From the NCBI GenBank assembly GCA_936943315.1, contig CAKZJM010000433.1:1-6745 (forward strand): a DNA stretch of 6,745 nucleotides, in the 5' to 3' direction. The translations under genes and the position numbers were made by a program. Of the stretch, positions 1 to 5,548 are shown in pieces. The DNA is from an uncultured Methylophilus sp. Lineage in GTDB: Bacteria > Pseudomonadota > Gammaproteobacteria > Burkholderiales > Methylophilaceae. Every line of letters begins with the position of its first letter. Position 1 is the stretch's first letter. The notes beneath the pieces were generated by a model, which saw nothing but the letters and a program-made list of their open reading frames with translations, did not search any database and was not told the origin of the DNA.

Positions 1-29
1 GTTTCCGTATCGAGAAAAATCTGCCTCAT
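1..29 (-). CDS. dnaQ: DNA polymerase III epsilon subunit, N-terminal fragment
   Basis: Only the first nine codons and two bases of the tenth lie in the window; the gene runs off the left edge. The minus strand reads MRQIFLDTE. This is the usual opening of the DnaQ proofreading 3'-5' exonuclease, where D7 and E9 form the DxE metal-binding pair of the Exo I motif. In the replicase, epsilon sits between the alpha and theta subunits and removes misincorporated bases. The start is well supported: AAGGA (plus-strand 37-41) lies seven bases upstream and overlaps the rnhA stop codon, so translation is probably coupled to rnhA. The order rnhA-dnaQ strengthens the call. Other DEDD exonucleases open similarly, but the neighbour makes DnaQ the best reading. 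Confidence 0.82.
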
Positions 30-39
30 GTCAATATCC

Positions 40-489
40 TTAAGTCAGTGCGACGGTGAGTACGCCTTGATTAGCCAACGCATCTGCACGTTCATTGCCT
101 TCATTGCCAGCATGCCCCTTGACCCAGATCCATTCGATCTGGTGTGGCTTGGCTAATGCCTCCAGTATTTGCCATAAATCGGCATTTTTGACTGGCTTCT
201 TGTCAGCGGTTCGCCAGCCTTTTTGCTTCCAACCCGCCAGCCATTCAGTCATCCCTTTCTGGACGTAGCTGGAGTCTGTATAAATTTTGATTTGCGACGG
301 TTTTTTGAGTGCCTGCAGGCCTTGGATCACGGCCATCAATTCCATACGGTTGTTGGTGGTTAACACTTCGCCGCCATACAGTGACTTTTCGTGCGGTCCT
401 GCTTTGAGCCAAACACCCCAGCCGCCTACGCCCGGATTGCCTTTACAAGCGCCATCAGCGTACATTTCTATCCATTGTTGAGTCGACAT
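40..489 (-). CDS. rnhA: Ribonuclease HI
   Basis: A 149-residue protein, close to the 155 of E. coli RNase HI. The enzyme cuts the RNA strand of RNA-DNA hybrids in the cytoplasm, removing primers and R-loops. The four catalytic carboxylates are visible: D12 in YADGACKGNPG, E50 in NNRMEL, D72 in YTDSSYV and D136 in ERADALA, together with the conserved H126 in VKGHAGNEGNERAD. The tryptophan- and lysine-rich basic handle lies at about residues 83-102, so this is the HI type with a complete substrate-binding protrusion. The ATG at 489 is fixed by an in-frame TAG 12 bases upstream (499-501) and by the catalytic motif close behind it. No convincing Shine-Dalgarno sequence precedes it. The preceding methyltransferase gene overlaps it by 35 bases, so initiation probably depends on translation of that gene. 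dnaQ follows after 10 bases on the same strand. Confidence 0.97.
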   Translation of the reverse strand: MSTQQWIEMYADGACKGNPGVGGWGVWLKAGPHEKSLYGGEVLTTNNRMELMAVIQGLQALKKPSQIKIYTDSSYVQKGMTEWLAGWKQKGWRTADKKPVKNADLWQILEALAKPHQIEWIWVKGHAGNEGNERADALANQGVLTVALT

Positions 490-1285
490 CCGCGCATTCT
501 AACTGTTTTTGCCCTTGTTTTTGTATGGTGGAGCGACCTTTTCTGACTTGCAAGGCATGGTTGAGCGGTAGTTTTTTCCATTCAGGTTTCAACAAACGCA
601 CGTTCAATACCCGTTTTTTGGCAATCAAAAAATAGACGCCACCCGTCATGCCACAACTATGCTGCCCCCATCGCTCCAGCCAGGATTGTTTCGCCAGCCA
701 ATCCATATCATTCACCGGAAATGCATGCACAAGCCGACCGCTATGCACCACTTCAAAACCCAGTACATTCAGCCAGTCACGCAGTCGCCACGCAGTCAGC
801 AGGCGACGAAAAGGCCCTTCTTTCTTTAAATGGCCAAGGCGGACACGCAAGCCCAAACCGCTCATGGGCGCAACCCCGGTCAGAATCACAGTCCCTTCCG
901 GCAGCAGCACACGAAACACCTCACGTAAGGTTTGTTGTGCATCTGCGCATTGTTCTAACACATGCGGCATACAAACCAGGTCTATCGATTGTTCTGCAAA
1001 TGGCAAATACTCGCTCTCGCATAACAACGAGACATGGGGCGCTGTTGCAAGCTGTATGGAGTGTTTATAAGGGATACGGCTATGTTCTAGCAAGTCATGG
1101 GCGGGCCAGCCAATCTGCAACGCGTGAAAGCCGAACACATCTGCCACCGTTTGCGCATACATAGCCGCTTCATATTGAGCGATATACTGGCCCAAAGCCA
1201 TGGTCTCAAAAGGACTGGATTGAAATTTATCGGGCTGGCTTGATGACACATTGGACTCCAGAGTTTGCCAGTCATAATAGATCAT
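455..1285 (-). CDS. YafS-like SAM methyltransferase-fold protein
   Basis: A 276-residue cytoplasmic protein of the class I methyltransferase (Methyltransf_11-like) fold. Its post-motif blocks are clear: LPFAEQSIDLV (about 94-104), then HVLEQCADAQQTLREVFRVL (108-127) and a following hydrophobic strand VILTGVAP. Motif I, normally DxGxGxG, is eroded to GFHALQIG (52-59). From memory, E. coli YafS has the same GFHLLKIG-type opening, LPFADKSVD block and RDWL/GFEV region, and lies between gloB and rnhA, so orthology is likely. Substrate and activity are unknown. The tail after about residue 240 is polar and basic and its end is encoded within the rnhA start region. I chose ATG 1285 because it is the first ATG. 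In-frame TTG codons at 1294 and 1288 are possible, with AAGGG upstream at 1297-1301 at a spacing that suits 1288 or 1285. A TATACT box on the minus strand (1353-1358), inside gloB, could be its -10, but no good -35 matches it. Confidence 0.88.
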   Translation of the reverse strand: MIYYDWQTLESNVSSSQPDKFQSSPFETMALGQYIAQYEAAMYAQTVADVFGFHALQIGWPAHDLLEHSRIPYKHSIQLATAPHVSLLCESEYLPFAEQSIDLVCMPHVLEQCADAQQTLREVFRVLLPEGTVILTGVAPMSGLGLRVRLGHLKKEGPFRRLLTAWRLRDWLNVLGFEVVHSGRLVHAFPVNDMDWLAKQSWLERWGQHSCGMTGGVYFLIAKKRVLNVRLLKPEWKKLPLNHALQVRKGRSTIQKQGQKQLECADVDSTMDRNVR

Positions 1286-1300
1286 CAAACGCAAGTGCCC

Positions 1301-1329
1301 TTGACAATCATGACCATATTTTCAATGAT
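1301..1329 (+). promoter_or_regulatory. Predicted sigma70 promoter of gloB
   Basis: A perfect -35 box TTGACA (1301-1306) is followed by a 17-bp spacer and AATGAT (1324-1329), which matches the TATAAT consensus at four of six positions. It lies in the 49-bp gap between the divergent methyltransferase and gloB genes and points towards gloB. Transcription would be expected to start at about 1335-1337, which is at the gloB start codon. This is inferred from sequence alone. Confidence 0.55.
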
Positions 1330-1334
1330 GCGTG

Positions 1335-2114
1335 ATGGACGAAACTTCTGCAAGTATAGAGATTACTCCCCTACCGGCTTTCAGCGATAATTATTTATGG
1401 CTGATTCATGCCGGAAAACATGCCCTGATTGTGGATCCGGGCGATGCTGAGGTGGTGGAACAGGCATTGCAAGCCATGCACCTTGAGTTGACAGGCATTT
1501 TGCTCACGCATCATCATGCAGATCACACCGATGGCGCCGCCGCCTTACAAAAACACTGGCAATGCCCAGTTTATGCGCCTGACCACAATCAACCAGCGTA
1601 TACCAGGTTAGAGACAATACGTGTCAAAGCGGGTGACCATATTCAATTGCCGCAATTTGCAACGCTCACCTGTGAAGTGCTTGAACTACCGGGCCATACC
1701 CTGGACCATATCGCCTATTATGTGAACCAGCATCATTTATTTAGCGGAGATGTGTTGTTTGGCGCGGGATGTGGGCGCCTGTTTGAAGGGTCGCCAGCAC
1801 AAATGTTCGCGTCACTGCAAAAGATTGCAAGCCTTGCGCCGGATACGCTCATTTATGCCGCGCACGAATATACGGCACATAACATTGCCTTTGCTCAAAC
1901 CATAGACCCTGACAATCTAGCCTTGCAACAGCGGGCCACACAAACAAGGGATTTGCGGTCGCAGAACATACCCACGTTACCTAGCCCACTCTCGCTAGAA
2001 CTTGCGACCAACCCCTTTTTGCGCTGCGAACAACTCTCCAGACAAACCGCTTTTAAAGATTGGCAGCCTCTGGATGTATTTACTGAGTTACGTGCACGGC
2101 GTAATCAGTTTTAG
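1335..2114 (+). CDS. gloB: Hydroxyacylglutathione hydrolase (glyoxalase II)
   Basis: A 259-residue cytoplasmic metallo-beta-lactamase-fold hydrolase that splits S-D-lactoylglutathione into D-lactate and glutathione, the second step of methylglyoxal detoxification. The binuclear metal site is complete: THHHADHTDG at 58-67 gives H59, H61, D63 and H64, LPGHT gives H121, SGD gives the bridging D139, and AAHEYT gives H177. The opening LPAFSDNYLWLI and the length are typical of GloB. The C-terminal substrate-binding helical part is present, with NPFLR and a basic ELRARRNQF end. I chose ATG 1335. GTG 1332 is the only alternative because an in-frame TGA lies at 1326-1328. No Shine-Dalgarno sequence precedes either codon, and the predicted promoter would start RNA at this codon. 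The gene is divergent from the yafS-like gene and has mltD downstream, as in E. coli and Pseudomonas. No clear hairpin-plus-T-run terminator follows. Confidence 0.96.
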   Translation: MDETSASIEITPLPAFSDNYLWLIHAGKHALIVDPGDAEVVEQALQAMHLELTGILLTHHHADHTDGAAALQKHWQCPVYAPDHNQPAYTRLETIRVKAGDHIQLPQFATLTCEVLELPGHTLDHIAYYVNQHHLFSGDVLFGAGCGRLFEGSPAQMFASLQKIASLAPDTLIYAAHEYTAHNIAFAQTIDPDNLALQQRATQTRDLRSQNIPTLPSPLSLELATNPFLRCEQLSRQTAFKDWQPLDVFTELRARRNQF

Positions 2115-2154
2115 GGTGTGGTCTAGAGCACATTGCCCGCCTGGCCGCAAGGGG

Positions 2155-2182
2155 TTGTCTCACGTTGAAATTAACGTAGAAT
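2155..2182 (+). promoter_or_regulatory. Predicted sigma70 promoter of mltD
   Basis: A -35-like TTGTCT (2155-2160, four of six matches) is followed by a 16-bp spacer and a good -10 box TAGAAT (2177-2182, five of six). Transcription would start at about 2189, leaving a leader of roughly 135 bases before mltD. The spacer is filled by an inverted repeat that could be an operator. This is a sequence-only prediction. Confidence 0.45.
2162..2177. repeat. Inverted repeat in mltD promoter spacer
   Basis: The 16 bases ACGTTGAAATTAACGT form two 5-bp arms (ACGTT and AACGT) around a 6-bp centre. The dyad occupies the interval between the predicted -35 and -10 boxes, where a bound regulator would block RNA polymerase. 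No known regulator is assigned. Confidence 0.4.
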
Positions 2183-2196
2183 GATGTCCTCCTTAA

Positions 2197-2212
2197 AACG
2201 CAAATGTGCGTT
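2197..2212. repeat. Inverted repeat in mltD leader
   Basis: The 16 bases AACGCAAATGTGCGTT form a perfect 6-bp stem (AACGCA with TGCGTT) and a 4-base loop. It begins about eight bases after the predicted mltD transcription start. It could be a second operator half or a small 5' hairpin in the leader RNA. No T-run follows, so it is not an intrinsic terminator. A weaker GC-rich dyad (TGGCC at 2237-2241 and GGCCA at 2247-2251) lies further along the leader. Confidence 0.4.
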
Positions 2213-2325
2213 ACGTCGACCATGTGCTGGTTGGCATGGCCTGACCGGCCACCGGATTTATCAATGGATGTGCAAGTTTCAAACGATGCCTTTGCACCAC
2301 AGTCTCAGGATCAAGTATTACCGTC

Positions 2326-3831
2326 ATGCGTTTTAAAAAAATACTGCTATGCGTCATTTTCTCAGTCTCAAGTCCCTGGGCTTGCGCTGAATACGTGGAA
2401 CCGGCCACGTTGTCGGACGATAACGGCAGCAGCTATGATGAAACCTATGGCGGCCCCGACTCGGAAAGCTATAGTTCCAGCTACCAGTTTGAAGATTCAC
2501 TGACCTTGCAGGAAAGCCTGTGGGACCGCGTGCGTGACGGTTTTAGCATGCCGGACATTGACTCGGCATATACCAACAAGCATGAGCAATGGTATGCCTC
2601 AAGGCCTGATTACGTTTCGCGCATGCTCGAGCGTAGTAAAAAATATCTTTACCACATTGTGGTCGAGGTCGAAAAAAGAGGCATGCCGACCGAGATTGCG
2701 TTATTGCCCATGATCGAAAGCGGCTTCAACCCTAAAGCGCTTTCTACCAGCAAGGCCTCCGGCATCTGGCAATTTATCCCTTCTACTGGCAAAGACTTTG
2801 GCCTCAAGCAAAACTATTGGAAAGATTCGCGTAAAGACGTGACTGCGGCCACACAAGCCGCTCTCAATTACCTGCAAAAACTGTACACCATGTTTGGCGC
2901 CTGGGACTTGGCGTTGGCAGCCTACAATGCCGGGGAAGGCACTGTCGCCCGAGCCATTGAACGCAACCGCCAATTAGGTTTACCTACAGATTACCAACAC
3001 CTTTCGTTGCCGGACGAAACCCGCAACTACGTGCCTAAATTACAGGCCATTAAAAACATTATTTTCCGGCCTGAAGAATACGGGTTAACCCTCAATGAAA
3101 TCCCTAACAAACCTTATTTTTCAACGGTTCAAGCCCCTAACAAGATCGATGCCAAATTAGCCGCTGAGCTTGCAGGCATTTCGCTTGAAGAGTTCAACGC
3201 ACTCAACCCGAGTTTCACGCGCCCGGTGCTTATCACTGAAAACAGTTACCAGAAATTGCTATTACCAACCTGGGCGGCCAGCAACTTCACAAATAACCTC
3301 AATGGCTACAACCGCCCTTTATCAAGCTGGCACAGCTATCACCCGAAACGCGGCGAACGATTAGGCGCCATTGCCAGCAGATTTGGCCTGAGTATTTATG
3401 AGTTGAGCGCTACCAACAACCTCAAACCCAACCGCAACCTGATTGTGCGCAGACCGTTACTGGTGCCTGCTAGCCTGCAATCAGGCACCCGTCCGATTGA
3501 CGTCGCGGCCATGGCGCAACTCTCGATGGAAGTGCCGGTTGAGAAGGAATCCACAGCCAAATCTGTTACTATTTCGCACAAGGTGAAACAAGGCGACACC
3601 TTGGCAAAACTGGCGAAGCGTTACGGCATGAGCAGCAAACAAATCATGCAACAAAACAACCTTAAATCCAAAACATTGTCAGTTGGACAAGTGTTACAGT
3701 TTGATAAACAGGAAACCAGTAGTCGCTCAAACAAAACAAGCAGCAGCAGAAAAACAGGCCAAAAATCAGCCACTTCTGCACGCAAGAAAACGACAACGCA
3801 TAGCAAACACAGCAAATCGACCAAACATTGA
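2326..3831 (+). CDS. mltD: Lytic transglycosylase MltD with two LysM repeats
   Basis: A 501-residue exported enzyme that cleaves the MurNAc-GlcNAc bond of peptidoglycan, leaving 1,6-anhydro-muropeptides. Residues 1-21 form a signal peptide (basic MRFKK, hydrophobic core, ACA before E22). An acidic Ser/Tyr-rich linker follows at about 22-62. The SLT domain shows LPMIESGFNP with catalytic E131, GIWQFIPSTG (146-155) and AYNAGEG (199-205), then a DETRNYVPK region. A degenerate LysM lies near 334-380 (SYHPKRGERLGAIASRFG) and a canonical one near 414-459 (HKVKQGDTLAKLAKRYG). A 41-residue Lys/Ser/Thr-rich basic tail ends the protein, making it longer than the 452 residues of E. coli MltD. The signal lacks a good lipobox (PWAC), so unlike E. 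coli MltD it may be soluble in the periplasm and held to the wall by LysM. ATG 2326 is the start that gives the signal peptide; the only AGGA is 15 bases upstream. Confidence 0.94.
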   Translation: MRFKKILLCVIFSVSSPWACAEYVEPATLSDDNGSSYDETYGGPDSESYSSSYQFEDSLTLQESLWDRVRDGFSMPDIDSAYTNKHEQWYASRPDYVSRMLERSKKYLYHIVVEVEKRGMPTEIALLPMIESGFNPKALSTSKASGIWQFIPSTGKDFGLKQNYWKDSRKDVTAATQAALNYLQKLYTMFGAWDLALAAYNAGEGTVARAIERNRQLGLPTDYQHLSLPDETRNYVPKLQAIKNIIFRPEEYGLTLNEIPNKPYFSTVQAPNKIDAKLAAELAGISLEEFNALNPSFTRPVLITENSYQKLLLPTWAASNFTNNLNGYNRPLSSWHSYHPKRGERLGAIASRFGLSIYELSATNNLKPNRNLIVRRPLLVPASLQSGTRPIDVAAMAQLSMEVPVEKESTAKSVTISHKVKQGDTLAKLAKRYGMSSKQIMQQNNLKSKTLSVGQVLQFDKQETSSRSNKTSSSRKTGQKSATSARKKTTTHSKHSKSTKH

Positions 3832-3887
3832 TACCCTCTCTGACCATGGCAAAAAAACAGATGCACGGTTGGCAACACAATTCCGCA

Positions 3888-5546
3888 ATGCGGACACATC
3901 GCCATGGTATTGGGCGTATCTCTGTGGGTCTTCTGTGTAGCTGGTTAGTTGCCTGTAGCTCTGGCAGTCAAGAGCCCCAGTCGCAAACATTCAGCGCTTA
4001 CCCCCCACAACCGGGCGGCACGCTGATTAGCGCGATGCCTTCAGACCCGAGCAGCATGATAGGCATGGTAGCGGGTGAATCGGCCTCGCTGGCCATTGGC
4101 GCCTACTTGTTTAACTCCTTGCTTAAATACGACCAAAACCTTGACCTTACCGGAGAACTGGCCGAGTCGTGGCAAGTGGCAGACGACAAAAAAACCATTA
4201 CCTTCAAGCTGAAACCAGGCTTGCAATGGGCGGATGGCAAACCGTTGACCAGTGCCGACATCCTGTTTACCTGGCAACTGATTACAGACGAGAAAACGCA
4301 TAGCCCTTATGCCTCTGACTATCAATTAGTCACCCATGCAGACGCGCCTGATCCACGAACCTTTATCGTGCATTATTCGCAGCCCTTTGCACCTGCGCTT
4401 GAAAGCTGGGCCAGCTTGCAAGTATTGCCCAAACACAAACTGGCGGGTCAAGATATCCGGACCACCAGCTTTGCACAAAAACCACTGAGCAGCCATTATT
4501 ACCAGTTGAAAGAGTGGCGCCATGGCGAATATATCAAGCTCGAGAGAAATCCGAAGTCGGTATTAGGCTCGGCGAACATTGATCACTTGATTGAGCGGAT
4601 TATCCCCGATCCAGCAGCACAGTTTCTGGAGCTAATGGCAGACAATATTGACAGTATGAATCTCGATCCGATCACGTATGCGCGGATTATCCCGTCTCGT
4701 CCGACATTACAGGTCAGATTGAATCAGTTTAAAGAGCTGGGCAATAGCTATACTTACCTCGGTTTTAACCTCAAACGTAAGCCTTTTGATGACGTGCGCG
4801 TCCGAAAAGCCATTAATTACGCCATCGATAAACAGGAAATTATCGATGGCGTTTACCTGGGTTTGGGCATCGCTATCGGTTCGCCTTATAAACCCGGCAC
4901 ACGCTGGAGTAACCCTCAGCTGACACCCTATCCATTCGATCCGACCAGAGCAAAAAAATTATTGGCCGAGGCTGGTTACCAAGACAGCGATGGTGATGGT
5001 GTGGTTGAGCGTGACGGCAAAAAGCTGTCTTTTGAAGTACTAACCAACCTCGGGAATAAAGGACGTGAAAAAACGGCAGTGATTATTCAGCGCCGGTTAA
5101 AAGAAGTCGGGATTGAAACCCATATCCGTTCGCTCGAATGGGCCAGTTTGTTGACCAACTTTATCAAACCTGGCGATTTTGATGCCGTGGTCATGGGATG
5201 GGGACTCGGCCTGGACCCGGACCAATACACTATCTGGCACTCAAGCCAGCAAAAGCCTGGTCAGTTTAATTTTATTGGTTACAGCAATCCTGCCGTTGAT
5301 AAACTGCTGGAACAAGGCCGCCTGGAGTTTGATCCGGAAAAACGCATGCAGATTTACCATGAATTTGCCAAAGTTTTGTATGACGACTCGCCACTCGTTT
5401 ACTTATCTGCGGGTTACGGCCTGACTGCCATCCACAAACGTGTGCAGGGGATCATGAACCCGGTACCGCCAGCGGGTGTTGGGTATGACTCACAGAAATG
5501 GTACATCCCTGAGCCATTGCGGCGCACGCAAATACAGGCAGAATAA
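3888..5546 (+). CDS. Peptide-type ABC transporter substrate-binding lipoprotein (SBP family 5)
   Basis: A 552-residue extracytoplasmic solute-binding protein of the DppA/OppA/AppA family (SBP_bac_5), which captures peptides or related solutes and hands them to the DppB/DppC-type permeases encoded next. It opens with a short basic region, a hydrophobic stretch and the lipobox LVAC with C23 as the lipidated residue; Ser at +2 predicts outer-membrane sorting. The family signature lies at about 92-135 (AESWQVADDKKTITFKLKPG, then WADGKPLTSADILFTW). Other family blocks are YLGFNLKRKPFDDVRVRKAI and LLAEAGYQDSDGDGVVERDG, where residues 366-376 look like a calcium-binding DxDGDG loop. I chose ATG 3888 because it gives a normal lipoprotein signal. 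ATG 3846 and ATG 3861 are in frame and would add 14 or 9 residues. None has a Shine-Dalgarno sequence. The gene follows mltD with no visible promoter or terminator and ends 2 bases before the permease. The substrate cannot be told from sequence. Confidence 0.92.
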   Translation: MRTHRHGIGRISVGLLCSWLVACSSGSQEPQSQTFSAYPPQPGGTLISAMPSDPSSMIGMVAGESASLAIGAYLFNSLLKYDQNLDLTGELAESWQVADDKKTITFKLKPGLQWADGKPLTSADILFTWQLITDEKTHSPYASDYQLVTHADAPDPRTFIVHYSQPFAPALESWASLQVLPKHKLAGQDIRTTSFAQKPLSSHYYQLKEWRHGEYIKLERNPKSVLGSANIDHLIERIIPDPAAQFLELMADNIDSMNLDPITYARIIPSRPTLQVRLNQFKELGNSYTYLGFNLKRKPFDDVRVRKAINYAIDKQEIIDGVYLGLGIAIGSPYKPGTRWSNPQLTPYPFDPTRAKKLLAEAGYQDSDGDGVVERDGKKLSFEVLTNLGNKGREKTAVIIQRRLKEVGIETHIRSLEWASLLTNFIKPGDFDAVVMGWGLGLDPDQYTIWHSSQQKPGQFNFIGYSNPAVDKLLEQGRLEFDPEKRMQIYHEFAKVLYDDSPLVYLSAGYGLTAIHKRVQGIMNPVPPAGVGYDSQKWYIPEPLRRTQIQAE

Positions 5547-5548
5547 AC

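Noticed and set aside
648..1164. Plus-strand reading frames opposite the yafS-like gene
   Set aside because: They are antisense to a protein with clear family blocks, show no recognisable domain, and are rich in Ser, Arg and Cys as expected for shadow frames.
1353..1358. TATACT on the minus strand as -10 of the yafS-like operon
   Set aside because: The box is good, but the only -35-like sequence (CTGAAA, 1379-1384) is 20 bp away, so it was not listed as a promoter.
2115..2160. A possible terminator after gloB (TTGC/GCAA arms around a GC-rich stretch)
   Set aside because: The stem is only 4 bp with a 10-base loop, and no T-run follows, so it is not a convincing intrinsic terminator.
2188..2194. 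CCTCCTT on the plus strand, which equals the anti-Shine-Dalgarno sequence, or a strong AAGGAGG on the minus strand
   Set aside because: No start codon follows at a suitable distance on the minus strand, and seven bases are too few to claim ribosome or leader pairing on the plus strand.
2204..2503. A 99-codon plus-strand reading frame that starts in the mltD leader and overlaps the mltD start
   Set aside because: It has no ribosome binding site, an unusual residue mix (Cys, Trp, Pro and Met-rich), and runs through the well-supported MltD signal peptide and linker in another frame.
3828..3845. TTG 3828 as start of the binding protein, giving an overlap with the mltD stop
   Set aside because: TTG without a ribosome binding site would put more than 40 residues before the lipidated Cys; ATG 3888 (or 3846) fits a signal peptide better.
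3883..3893. Short palindrome CCGCAATGCGG over the chosen start codon of the binding protein
   Set aside because: It is only 5 bp per arm with a single-base centre, cannot form a hairpin loop, and is expected by chance.
3683..3940. An 85-codon frame bridging the end of mltD and the binding-protein gene
   Set aside because: It is produced by the repetitive Lys/Ser-rich tail coding region of mltD read in another frame and has no start signals.
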